Below, piece by piece: positions 27,096-39,592 of a stretch of DNA of 64,000 nucleotides. The translations under genes were made by a program, and so were the position numbers. The stretch is from NCBI GenBank assembly GCA_009746045.1, contig RPFO01000156.1:2654452-2718451 (forward strand). Direction: 5' to 3'. Origin of the DNA: Mesostigma viride (lineage: Eukaryota > Streptophyta > Mesostigmatophyceae > Mesostigmatales > Mesostigmataceae). Below the pieces are notes generated by a model, which was given only the letters and a program-made list of their open reading frames with translations, searched no databases and had not been told where the DNA came from. Every line of letters starts with the position of its first letter. The stretch's first letter is position 1.

Positions 27096-27180
27096 TATAT
27101 ATTAAAAATATAATTACTTACAGCAGAGTGAAATCACTCAAACCAAAGCAAACGCCCAGCTATAAACCTATATAAAAATA
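27096..27180 (-). mobile_element. Family A 3-prime UTR only (copy A3)
   Basis: About 75 bp of the family A 3-prime end, tail-to-tail with B1 and flanked on both sides by TA repeats. Confidence 0.7.
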
Positions 27181-27221
27181 TATATATATATATGAATATA
27201 TATATATGGCAATGAATATAT

Positions 27222-28655
27222 ATATGGTGGCCACTCCATGCGCTTGGCCACCCTCCCCTGCCGCATGGGCGGGTGTAAGCTCACCCTCGCCGCCCGCCTC
27301 GCCCGGCCCCGCCGCCTTCCTTGGCTCTGTTGCTCAGGCCTGGGCGGAGATCCGCCGGTTGGTCCCCATGCAGCGCCGTCAGCGCCATTCCCGACTTGGT
27401 CACCCATCCCCCTTCCCCTTTGTGCAGGCTGTGCAGGATTCAAGATTACGTACCTCGGGATCCAGCAGGCTTGTGACCTCGTCCGCCCCGCTCAGGCCAT
27501 CCACCGTCGCCTGCCCCGGGGCACGCCCGGCGTGTCCACTGTCGTCAGTCCTAGTGTCTTCCCTGCCTGCGTTCATGAAAAACAACAAAAGACCTACGCG
27601 GGTGCCGACCGGGATGGGTCTGCATGCATGCGAGCTTGAACGATCAGGGGAAGGCTTGGCTTCACTCCGTTTCCCTTGAGGGGAGCGTGGGGTCCGCATT
27701 CCTGCGCGCCCTCCCCATGAGCCCTTTGTTCACGCTGGTTCCGGCCCTTTACGCCATCGCTCTCCGCCACCAGCTCTTTGCCCCGCAACCTCTCCTCACG
27801 GCGGGGGCGTCCTGCGGCAGATGCGGGCTTGCTCTGGATACTACTGGGACGCACTACTGACATCGCGTGCATGGGTGGCCAGCAGAACCAGAACTGGTTC
27901 CTCTATCTCCATACCCGGCTCTCCTCCGGGTGGTGTGTGCCATGGTTCGGTCGGTCTTTCCCCACTCCACCATCAAGTGCTAGGACGCAGATGGGGCCGC
28001 CCTCTACTCACCCAACCACCGCCTCGACATTACCGTGCTTGACTACGACGGGCAGGGTTGCCACCTGCTCATCGATGTCTCCGTGGCTCGGCCGCTCTCC
28101 GGTCGCCACATCCTCCGGGCGGCGGTGGATGCCGGCGCTGCTGCCGCTGTGGCTGAGCGCGACAAGTTTGCCTCCTACGGCAATGTGGGGCCCCACCGGG
28201 TCATCCCCTTTGTCCTTGAGGAGTTCGGGGCCGGCATGGGCCCCAAGACAGCGGAGTTTTTCCACGAGTGCTGCCAGCGCCATGAAGACCGCCTCGACCT
28301 CGAGGGTCAGACCGCCCCGTGGTCGGCCCGCACGTGGTCCTCGTATTGGCGGCAGCGCCTGTCACTCGCCCTCACTCGCACCGTGGCTGATGTGTTATTC
28401 CGCCGCACCCGGGCCGACTTTGTCGCAACCCATGCGGTCTAGATCCCTTCCAGGCCTGCATGGTGGGCCGGCAGCGCTGTTGCTGCGTGTAGTTTTGTGA
28501 TGTATAGTTAGTTGTACCTTGTGCAGCTGGCGTGATCCTTGGATGTCCGTGTCAGATTACTATTAATTTCTTCAGGGTTATTCTCCCAGTTATCGGGTTT
28601 TTCCTTATGTTGCATGCCTATCTCACCTCCGTAATCTATCATTCTCAATGAATAT
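27222..28655 (+). pseudogene. Family B non-LTR retrotransposon: reverse transcriptase end, zinc knuckle, endonuclease (copy B2)
   Basis: The longest family B copy, 5-prime truncated in TA repeats. It starts with the late reverse transcriptase block RLATLPCRMGG followed by PAAFLGSVAQAW. It continues with HQLFAPQPLLTAG, the knuckle CGRCGLALDTTGTHY, QNQNWFLYLHT, and LDITVLDYDGQG...LIDVSVARP, and ends RADFVATHAV with stop at 28440-28442. A frameshift near 27855 breaks the knuckle, another lies near 27985, and the catalytic PD has become LD. It is therefore dead. The 3-prime UTR (28443-28655) ends ATTCTCAATGAATATAT. Confidence 0.8.
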
Positions 28656-28935
28656 ATATTAAAAATATAATTACTTACAACAGAGTGAAATCACTCAAAC
28701 CAAAGCAAACGCCCAGCTATAAACCTATATACAGAGCCATGTCAAAGCTCTATACTACGATAAGACCAATGGAAACGCCTAACGGGAGGAACCTAATAGC
28801 CCTGCTGCACCGCAAAATCAGCCCGCGTACGGCGGAGCATGATGTCAGCCATGGCCCGAGTCAGCGCCACCGACAAGCGCTGACGCCAATATGACGTCCA
28901 GGTCCGCGCCGACCATGGGGCCCGCTGGCCCTCCA
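28656..28935 (-). mobile_element. Family A copy A4, 3-prime half (split by the 16.5-kb transposon)
   Basis: 3-prime UTR and the C-terminal endonuclease codons, ending GGCCCTCCA at 28935. It continues at 45393. Apart from single-base differences it is the same as copy A1. Confidence 0.85.
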
Positions 28936-29285
28936 CACTAGGAACTCAATTTCTGAGAAAATTCTCAAAAACCCTCAATTTTCTCACCCCTTTGAGAAAA
29001 AAGGTGAGAAAAGTGAGAAAAATCTCAATTTTTTTCCGCAAACGCTAGGCAACAAAATCTCACCAGGGTGAGATTTTGGTGAGAAAAAGGGGGTTTGGGT
29101 GAGATTTGGGTGAGAAAAAACCCTAAAGTGAGAAAAAAGGTGAGAATGGGTGAGAAAAAGTGAGAAAAAGTGAGAAAAAGTGAAAAAATTGAGAAGTTTC
29201 TCACCAACACGAGAAAAATCACTAACACGAGAAAAATCACAAGTCAACGTGGTGAGAAATTTCTCACCAAGAGTGTAACACGAAA
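28936..29285. repeat. Left subterminal repeat array of the transposon
   Basis: Many copies of GGTGAGAAA/GTGAGAAAA with a central palindrome TCTCACCAGGGTGAGA near 29068. They mirror the right end and are probable transposase-binding sites, by analogy with CACTA and Mutator elements. Confidence 0.75.
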
Positions 29286-29339
29286 AAAATCATGAGCTTT
29301 ATTTCATTAAGTCATTAATATGAAAATAAACTCAGCACC

Positions 29340-29490
29340 ACTAATTAATTAATTACATGATTAATTGAACTCGTGCTCCCGTTGGATCACGGAGCACCGA
29401 AGTGCTTTTAATCCCTGTGTGTGCACAACAGGAAGGGCACAGACCCCCTTTCTCCTTCATGCCAAAGGCATGTCGCAGCTGCTATTGGAC
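29340..29490 (-). mobile_element. LINE 3-prime end inserted in the transposon
   Basis: An AATT tail (29342-29365) is followed by a mutated CTCCCGTTGG hairpin, then GTGCTTTTAATCCCTGTGTG and CTCCTTCATGCCAAAGGCAT. It matches 1337-1450. Confidence 0.6.
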
Positions 29491-29929
29491 CCGATAAACG
29501 ATCCGGCAATCTGTGGGTGCAATAAGACCCATGTGAGCATATCATAACGGGTGCATGGGCAAGTGATCTGAGCATTGCCATGACGTAGCATGGTTGTACA
29601 AGGACTAAGCTAAGGCTATGGCTGGTTGTGTACCGTGTGTTAGCGGTGCACGTGACTAGGTATAATGGCTCAGCTAGGCAAACATTCTAGGCATGGCTGC
29701 CATGGCGGCAGAGACTGCCAATGATTACAAGCTAGGGCTATTCTAGCCCGCAGGGGGCGTCCACATCTCGTGGTTGATCATCAGGTCCCCGCCCCTCCAG
29801 TAAACCTTGGGACGTCAGGATTGTTGATTCCCAGCACGTTGAACGCGTTGTGTCAGCACAGCGATCCCCCCTGCATCCAAACAAAGGCACACCGATAACC
29901 AAGAAAAGAGTATGCAAATGTGCAGCCTT

Positions 29930-30610
29930 GTTCATTGAAATTATGGCTGGCTTACGCAAAGAGCGACTGTAAGATGACCTATACAGTGGGGCCGGAAACA
30001 GCTTGCTTGATCAGGGCGTGTTTTTCGAGCTTCACTGGCCGGGAGTGTCTAGTGGTGAGAACCATTGCTGCGATCGCTTTCCCACCATTTACGAGGAAAT
30101 ACCCGCAAATGAAAAACCACTGAAACGGTCTAGCTTGATTCAGTCATTGCATTAGCCACATGCCATCATGCATGTTTCCAAACGTCCAAGAACTGCCCAC
30201 GGTGCAAATGCAAAAATCCGGAGGACACGACATCATTGCTTCATATTTGTATGCAGAAGAATAAAAAAGTAACATGCATTAAGGGCCCGCCTGCATAAAG
30301 GGCCTGAATTCTGATGCGGGCCCAACGGCAGCACCGCCAAAGCAGATAAGGGCCCGCAGTCTGATGCGGGCCCCACGGCACCACCGCCATAGCAGAGCTC
30401 GAAGGTCGTGGTGCGCGTGAAACGTACGTACCTATGCCCTTTGTCGGGAGTTTTTGTAAACATCAGACACTGATTTCTTCAGACGATGCACAAGGCTGGG
30501 CGCGGCGCAGCGTGCGCAAGGCTGGCGTGCGCAAGGCTGGGGAGTGCGCGAGGCTGGGAGTGCGCAAGGCTGGGCGCGGCGCGACTTGACAGCTACCCAC
30601 TGGTGCGGCG
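29930..30610. repeat. Inner inverted repeat, left arm
   Basis: Two blocks, 29930-30230 and 30449-30600, recur inverted and in mirrored order on the right side (about 43970-44105 and 43500-43685). The second block contains the phrase GTGCGCAAGGCTGG repeated four to five times. Confidence 0.7.
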
Positions 30611-30784
30611 TAAAACTCCAACCGACGTAAAAGTGTGGCTTGCAAAAGGCGCCAAATTTTGAGCAAGCAGGACTTGGGTCAAATTCGCCGATGCGACCTC
30701 TGGTGATCATGGCCGCAACTAGCCGACTGCAATCCTCGTGAAGAACGTCGCGGCTTGCGATTTCATTTCATAGGCACTATCATC

Positions 30785-32505
30785 ATGGCTAGGGCCGTGA
30801 TTCTAGCCGTTATTTATTTAGGACTCATGTTAACGGCATGCAGGGCCTTGTCATATGTGAACATTACAAGCGATGAATGGGTACGTTTTCCCCTTTTGTT
30901 ATACTTTGATAATTTACGTTCTAGGTATTGTTCTACGTTCTAGGTGTTGTCTAGATATTGTTTACAACTTGGAAAACGCTGCCATAAATCTGCTTATCAC
31001 GCTCTTGGTTAAAAAAAAAAAATCAATTGAGCAAGATATCTGCAGCTTCGGTTGGCGCTCCTCATGCGTGCAGGATATTGACAGCGGCGCCAAGCCGGAC
31101 ACGATTATGACGCTCTGTATGCGCATAACGCCAGCCATGGCTGCCAAGTGCGTGTTGGAAAACAGCCCACACGCTACTCTTCATTGCAACGTGGCTACGA
31201 TTGAAGTTTATGTTGAAGGGGGTACCATCCTGGCGGCGTATCAGGTGAGCGTTTGTCAGCTAGCCATATGATGTGTAGCCTGGCCTGCCGAAAAATTCAC
31301 CGTAGGGCCTGGGTTTGAGGACTAGGATTTCTTTTATTTCATGGACTGTCATACGTACACACTTGTAAAGCATTACAAATGACGCTTGGCAGGGCACGCT
31401 CGGTAAAATAAATTGTCATTCCGACATCATGTTAGCGACAGCCCTGCCCAGCGTAATTTGTAAGGCTTTACAACTTGTACTGTACCCTGCTGAGGCCCTT
31501 GGACAGTTTTGATGAGCGGAAAGCTCAAGGCCATGGTTTAAAACAGAAAAGGGACCTCGAGCGCAATGCAGGCTTCGTGTATGTGCAGGCTTCGTGTAGT
31601 GAATGTATAGAATACTGAACACAAGAGTGGAAGGTAAGGTGCAGTCATGCGTGCGTGCATGAAGGTACAATATCCCTGGGTCCTTGCCCCTTGGCCCTTA
31701 ACTCGGTATTTGTTGTCTGGTAGAGTATGCCATGTGATCTTTACCGGGTAAACTCAGCATGGCTTCTTCAATGCCTAGCGGGGCTATACAACTGAAAGTG
31801 GTAAAATTGTTTATGTGCTTGCTGTACGGGGTCTTTGCCACCTGCATTGTGGTGACTGCGCGTCCTTATTGGTTTGTTTGTTGACTCACACCTTGTGTTA
31901 TTATATTTCCGCCTAAATAAGACGTACAAAAGACGAGAGCAATAGCTCTGACAAGCCATCAAAACTTTTTCTATCATTTTCCCCCCCTGAAATTCCCGTC
32001 CAGCCCATGCAATACGACATTACTCCAATACTCTGCATTATAGGTTTACTGATTTCTTTTACTATTACAACCCACAAATTGCTTAACTTTCTGGTTCTAA
32101 ATTTTTCTTCTATTGTTTGTCTCCCCCCCTCCCGCCCCTCCCCTCTGCTCCCCCCCGGCATCCTCCCTGTAATGAACCATAAAAAAGGTCGTCGGAACCG
32201 GCCAATGGGGTGGAGAGACGTTTGAAGCTTCAGGGGCATCACAGGTGCTCGCTCAGTTATGGGAGATTACTCGGGACACTGCCTTGCATTATGGCGCATG
32301 GGTTGGGCCCAAAGGGGCTCTGGTGCTACATGACAGAAGCCTTAAGGCGATGGTGATGGGCGGCATCCTGGCCCACTCAACAGTGCCATTCACGAGCAGT
32401 GTGCTTGAGGGCATGGCAAGACACGGCACGACTTATCACAGCGGGAAAGAAGGTTTTAAGGACATGAACGGAGCTGAGTTGTGTCCTCCTGGCCTTGGCG
32501 GTGAG
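30785..32505 (+). CDS. Candidate cargo gene exons 1-3 with signal peptide (unrecognised)
   Basis: Three exons with GT/AG borders, all phase 0: 30785-30880, 31074-31244 and 32245-32505. The first encodes a typical signal peptide (MARAVILAVIYLGLMLTAC). The second encodes a Cys-containing stretch (PAMAAKCVLENSP, HCNVATIEVYVEGG). The third encodes an 87-residue stretch with GAWVGPKGALVLHDRSLKAM and TSSVLEGMARHGTTYHSGKE. I do not recognise the family. Joining to the poly-Asn exon at 33029 keeps the frame, so this may be the start of one long gene. The exon chain is an inference without transcript support. Confidence 0.4.
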
Positions 32506-33028
32506 GTGAGTGATACAGGGCTGAAATGGGGACGTCGTTTGTAAGAACATTACGCCATCACTGATGTTTCTTTAACCAGGCGGGACGGTTGTTGGCCTGA
32601 CAAAAGTGAGTGAATACAGTCTAGGGTTTAGAGCAGTAGTGCATAGGGTAAATTAAAGTCCGTGTTATTTTTCCACCCACTAGACCTGTGTGGCATCACT
32701 ACCACATCCAAGTTCTTCATTCATGCGGTCTCCTGAAAAGGTTACCAAATATTTGCACCCTTGCTTGCATGCGAGCTTTGGTTGTTCTTAATAACAGGAG
32801 TGTGCATGGCAATAGATAAGTATCATTGGGTTGGGTAGACCAGCCGGGCCCCCCAATCCGCCAACACCATACTGGCTTCCACACACATGGTTGTTTGTTG
32901 GTAGTGCATTTGTTATGATTGTTTTTAGCTTGCAAGTTTTAAGGTGAGTATTTTTTGCTAGAGAAAAAGGATTTAAATGATGTTATGTTTCTTTTCTTTT
33001 TTTTTTTTTGCTACTTGTTCTGGTGCAG

Positions 33029-34153
<1,125 letters not shown>

Positions 34154-34427
34154 GTATGCCGTATTTATCCGCTCGTTGTACTAGGGTGTATTGCACTTGT
34201 GGCCACAAATTTGCACCTTTTCATGTGGCACCGTTCCTCTGCGGACTTGCGTTTAACCAGTTGGGCTACAATATAGTTAAGTACATTTGTTTTGGCCCCC
34301 CTCCGAGGTTACCTTTTTTTTTTTTTTTTCCTGGTCCCCCTTTGAGGACAAAGTGTTGCGCTTAATTCATGATCTTGTATGTGTATGGATTTATGTGTCT
34401 TCTTCGGTGCACGCGGGGGCGGGGCAG

Positions 34428-34709
34428 TGCGAGATCGATGACCACCAGCAAGCCACTCCGACTCCAGCTCCAAGTGCGAATCATGGGCATCCATCTCCCT
34501 CTTCGCCGCCATCCCCACAAGCTCGACCAGTGGTCGTGAAATGCATGGGTCGAACGAACAAACGATGGTGCACCAAGCGGGGTCTAACTCAAGTAGACAA
34601 CTCGGCGCCATCAAGACTTGTGCTGGAAAGCATACAAGGGAAGTACTACTGCCCAGATTGTGCCAAGACACGGCGCCACGGCTTCAAGGCGAAAGGGAAA
34701 ACCAGGTAA
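34428..34709 (+). CDS. Small exon with Cys-rich, basic end (unrecognised)
   Basis: Acceptor GGGGCAG at 34427. It encodes CEIDDHQQ, a Pro/Ser-rich linker and a terminal module with VVVKCMGRTNKRWCTKRG and GKYYCPDCAKTRRHG, which looks like a small zinc-binding fold (C..C...CxxC). It stops at 34707-34709 (TAA), unless the GTAATG there serves as a donor to a further exon. It may belong to the transposase transcript. Confidence 0.4.
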   Translation, partial: CEIDDHQQATPTPAPSANHGHPSPSSPPSPQARPVVVKCMGRTNKRWCTKRGLTQVDNSAPSRLVLESIQGKYYCPDCAKTRRHGFKAKGKTR

Positions 34710-35329
34710 TGAAAGGCAGTGATGGCTCGTTTTTTTATGGATTTGACCAAGCAAATTTTTTTCGCATTACTATGAGCCTAACTCCTGAACCTCGTGCTAG
34801 TGTAAAGGTGTTACGCGACTCGATCATTCTGTCTGCGGCACTGCGAGCTCTCTTATGCGGATCAAACCTGCGTCATTTGCCTGCGCCGCGCCATCCCTGC
34901 TCAACAGCGGCGGCTTTGCGAGCTGCCCCGGTCCCAACAGCGGGGTTGGCGTCGTGCCCGCGCCTGGGCTCAGCCCCCCCCAACGGCCGCCTTACTGACT
35001 GCCCCGTGCGCAAGGTAATTGCTTGTTAGAAGAATGCGCGCATCATGTGTTGATGCGCCTCTCGATTACATGACCCCATGAAATTAGTTTGGTGTATAAA
35101 TATACATATAATTTAATGTTGTATGCATCAAATAAGGGGTTAGTTAGCCTCTCACCGTCTCAAGTAACCCAGTGGGTGAACGGTTAATGGGTCGGCTACG
35201 GTTATTGGGTTGTTTTATAGGGTCCCGAGGTTAAGGTTGATAAACGTTGCTCGAACTCATTCCATGTTGTTTGCTGTCTCACTTAGTCTTGTTCACACAC
35301 TACACTTGCTATTGTGTCTCATTGCACAG

Positions 35330-37139
35330 GGACGCTCCACGGGACATAGGAGGGGATTGCGATCTTGCCAAGAATATGCCGACGGGGCCTTGGGAATCCT
35401 GGGTCGCCGCTCGTGCCGCAATTCAATCATGGGCTGATCATGGTGAGCATGGAGCCTTCGCGTTATGCGCCCGCTACGTGGCTCAGAGCAGAACAGAGCG
35501 CCGGGAATTCTGGTGCGATGGTTGCGGTGTAGCTAATCATCAAGGCAAAAAACAGACAACATCCAAGAAGACGAATTGTGAGTGGCGAGTTGTGATTGCA
35601 AAGCGGAAGGATGGGATGTTTTATGTCACAAAATACCCATTGCCCGTGACAAGCCTAAAGCCAGGGCACCTTCCCACTGGCCACAATCATGAGCTAAGAC
35701 GTCCCGGGACCATTGCTGCTCTCTTGGACCCCATGCTTCGAAAGCTGCCTGATGAGGTGAAGGCAAGGATATTGTTGTGCAGGAAGAGCGGGGTCGACCT
35801 GCCAACAATCCTGACAATGATCGATAAGGAATTTGGGGAAAACCGCACGTGGATTGATAGCGATGTCAGGAATTTCCTGCGGCGGTCTCCTGAAGATAAC
35901 TTGTCGTCTGCGTCGAAGTTGGTCTCCTGGTGCTATGCCCAGCAAGATGCCGATCCTCGTTTCTACTGGAAGCATGCTGTTGATGGCAACAACCGGCTCA
36001 ACCTTCTTTTCTACGCGACGGGGGACATGAGGGAGCGTTATGCCATGGCTTGTGATTCCCAGGCGGTTTCTGTTGACGCGACCCACGGCACGAATAATCA
36101 TGGCATGAAGCTAATCTTCTTCACGGGTGTGTCTCCTTACGGGAAAAATGACATTTATGGAGTTGCCCTAACAGTGTCGGAGCACGAGCAGGCATTTGGC
36201 TGGATATGGGACCAGTTCGCTGAGTGCATGCATGGGCACTTGCCGAAGGTTGCCATCACCGACGAAGACCAGGCCATGGCATTGGCGATTACAAAGCGAG
36301 GAATCACTCATCATCTTTGTATATTCCACCTCTTCATCATGAATGTGACAAAGAACATGAGGCGTTGCTTCGGTGACGAAGCTGCGTGGGAGAAGTTTTA
36401 CCTGGCATTGTGGCGGCTACGCAACCAAACCGATCTTCGCAGCCGTGAGCACTTTGACAGAGATTTTTTGCAGGTCCTTCTTCTCCTTCCCCAGAAGTAT
36501 TGGGGCCCCAAATGCCGCACGTTGGCCCATTGGTCCAACCTGCCCTACCTCCAGGCTGGTCATGTCCCTCGTCATCCTCGCATGTTGAATGCGCACGTTG
36601 AAAAGGATGACATGTTGCGCCTCGGACGTTTGACAGCCAGCCTGCTTGCCGCCGTCTTGGGTATGTTTGAAAGCGATGTCGCTGGCCACTTTGGTTTCAA
36701 ATGCGGACACGCTCGTGTGATAGAAGCATTGCGGCACCTGCGCCGCGAGTCTGCTAGCTGTACAGAAGATCTGATTACTCGTGTGCGTTTGTGCTACGGC
36801 ATCATGCACGAGTCAACTGCCAAGTCAGATTTTCTGGACAGCTTCCCGGATGCTACCATGACATCATGCCCCACGGCGGTCTCACAAGACGACAGTCGGT
36901 TTGCAGCGACGACGGATGGCTTGGTGCAGGGTTGGGTTTCATTGGCTGACAAGACATGCACGTACGATGATGGCGTCCTACTTGAAGTCAAGACCCACCC
37001 TACGTTCATGGAGGGGCCGACCTTGCGTGCTGGGGAGGAACGGTACGTATGTTTCAATCCAATTTACCACCGCAACACTGTAAAGAGCCGGTATGGACAC
37101 CCACAGCTCTGCACACATCTTGATTATCCAAGCAATTAG
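35330..37139 (+). CDS. FAR1/Mutator-like transposase, N-terminal and catalytic part
   Basis: After an acceptor (TTGCACAG at 35329) comes a FAR1-type zinc finger with EFWCDGCGV, a Cys and a GHNHEL end. The MULE catalytic fold follows: SVDATHGTNNHG (first Asp), FFTGVSPYGKNDIYGVAL, HEQAFGWIWDQF, ITDEDQAMALAI (second Asp) and THHLCIFHLFIMNVTKNM. The remainder to the stop at 37137-37139 is less clear. TTTTTTGCAG at 36461-36470 and GTACGT at 37043 are possible splice sites. It should continue into the exon at 37989. Function: a DDE-type DNA transposase acting in the nucleus, probably on this element. Confidence 0.75.
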
Positions 37140-37988
37140 TGTACAAGTGTTTCGCCTCCGTGGCTTACCATTATGCATCATCAGCACAACAAGTTTTAAC
37201 AGTGATTGCAAACCACGGTTTATTATGTGTCATGCAAGGTCTACCAAAAGGCGGTGTCACCATTGCATTTTTAGGCCCAAATGCATGTGTCACCCGAAAT
37301 GCATCTAAACCTTAAACCTTCCTCAACCTTTTCATGAAACAATCAAAGGTTCATTACAATATCTGATTTTCTTGCCAACTAGTTTTGCCTGTTGGCTTAG
37401 CCCCCCCAACATGGCCCGGGTAGCACGTGTTCGCCGCCCTCATCAGGGGGAATAGTATCACATTTGGTCAATAGGCCATACCAAGTCATGCTTGTTGCCC
37501 CAACCAACTAGAGCATATTCTCAATGCCCATTCCCGCCATCCAAGCTATGCCTCCTGTTTACCGCCGCAACACCGGTTGCCAGCAGCCCATTACTCACTT
37601 CACCCGCCGCTTGCTACACAAGGCCTTGCCGCCTTGCCCAACATGCTGCCTGCTTCGCCTCGTTCGGCCGAATTTCGCAAGTAACCTTGCAGTTCCAAGT
37701 ACCTCAGGTTTGCTTGACATTCCCCCTCCCTCACCCCCTCCCACCCCCCCTCCCTCCCTTTTAGAAGCTACATACACCGCTACGTTCAAGAAGTATAAGT
37801 ATTTATCTATATATTATACAAAGTTGACAAGATATTTATCACACACTTAGTTTCAGTTGGCTAACTCGCTTTCTATGTCGTGTGCCCAAGGGGCTTTTTG
37901 TTGTGCATCGATGAATTACGCCAGACATAGGTGTAACTTTTCTGTACATGTTCTTGTTGTCGCTCTGTTGACTTGTTGTCGCTTCACA

Positions 37989-39592
37989 GGCAATGCACTA
38001 TTGTGTGGAAGGACGCGCATCCCCTGGAGAAGATGCGACTGTACCATTTTGCCCAGCTTCAGTGGCAAATGAAGGTGAAGAATATGCGTTGTGGCCTTCT
38101 CCTCAGCTGGACGATGGAGAACGGCATGCGTGTGTTCGAGGTGCGTCGAAGCGATGAGTGGTTGTCGCTAGCGACTGATATTGCGAACATCTTCTGGGAC
38201 GAGTACGTAACCTACAAACAAAGCCCGGTGGAGAACTTTCAGAATCGTTTTCCTGGGTATACTTCCTTCATAGATCTTACACAACAACTTTGCGAGGTGG
38301 TAAACAGCGTCTTTGTACCCAGCTGCAGAGCCAAGATTGCTGAGGATGCGCGATTTGTGGCTGCTGGTAGTGATGGCTACAACCAGGTGTTTGACTTGTT
38401 GTATCCACCCGCCAAATGTGAGCGGTCTCACATGGACAAGCTGTATGACACCGCGCGTAAATGGGCCCGCCGCTTTACTTGGGGTGACTCAACATTTGGG
38501 ATGAGCTCTTCCCAAAGGTCCGAGGTCACGCACAACGCGATAAAAAACCGTGTGGACAAAACCACGCAGTTGGAGGAGCTCCCTGTTGTGCTGGCTGATT
38601 TGTGGCAACGGCGTGCGGAGTCACATGAGATCGAGCTTTACCGTCGATCTAAGCACCACCTGAACCGCATCAGTCCCATAGCCCACCCGGTTTTGGTTGA
38701 TGCTGAGACAAAGTTAGCCAAATATGCTTTTGACAAGCTGAAAATCCAGTTAGCAATGGCGTTTCATTACATAGTTGGTCCCGTGTATGATGGCAACCTG
38801 GTGGAGGTAAAGTTATCTCCAGAGAGCTCTGGGAGCCAGGCTCGCCGAGAACAACTGAAGGAGGATGAGCCTACGGTAGTGTCAAGGATTGTTACTCTTG
38901 GCAGCGACAAGCACCCCATTGCTTGCAGTTGTCAATATGTTGTCCACATGGGCCTCCCTTGCAGGCACGTGCTTGCTGTGGAGCTAATTGCTGTGTGGCT
39001 TCAAGCAAAGGCTCTGCCGTTGCAGTGTGTCCACCAGAAGTGGTTGTTGCCTTTAGATCAGGCAAATATGCGCAATGAGTCTTTCAAAGCGATGACAAGG
39101 CCGCAGCATCCTACACCCCGCTTGGTTGTTGACCCAACCACCCCCTCCAACGTGGAGGTGACACCAAACTATGCCAACTTGATAGCCCTTAGCCGCCGCC
39201 TTGTTCAATTGGCGGTCGAGTCCCGTAAGGAAGTGGAAATCATGCAGCATATAGAGCGTGGAATTGAGATGTGTGTTTCCGACAACCCCGGTCTTCCAGC
39301 CACAACCCCGGGCCCTGCACAACCGATGATAGCTCAGCACCCACTCCCAGTCAATGCGCAAGCAACATCTGCGCCAACCCAACAGCCCTTGTTATGTGGC
39401 AACCCACCAATCGCAAAGCCGCGGGGAAGGCCTAAGGTCCACGGGGCTCAGTCTAGGAGGCACCGCAGTGCTTGCGAGCCGGATAGAGCAGCTAGTCGCA
39501 AAGGCAAGCAGCCTCGTAGTGCAACTGCACAGTGTGAAGAGGGGCCTATTTCCAAAAAGCCATTCTTCCGTGGCTCCCACCCTACCTCCTAG
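37989..39592 (+). CDS. Mutator-like transposase, C-terminal part with SWIM zinc finger and AT-hook
   Basis: The acceptor is CTTCACAG at 37988. The region has the MULE late block WARRFTWGDSTFGMSSSQRSE, then the SWIM finger CSCQYVVHMGLPCRHVLAVE (CxC...CxH, about 38925-38985). A Pro-rich linker and a basic tail with an AT-hook core (KPRGRPK, about 39415) come last. The stop is TAG at 39590-39592. The 37140-37988 gap has no matching frame and is taken as an intron. The exon itself is fully open. Confidence 0.75.
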
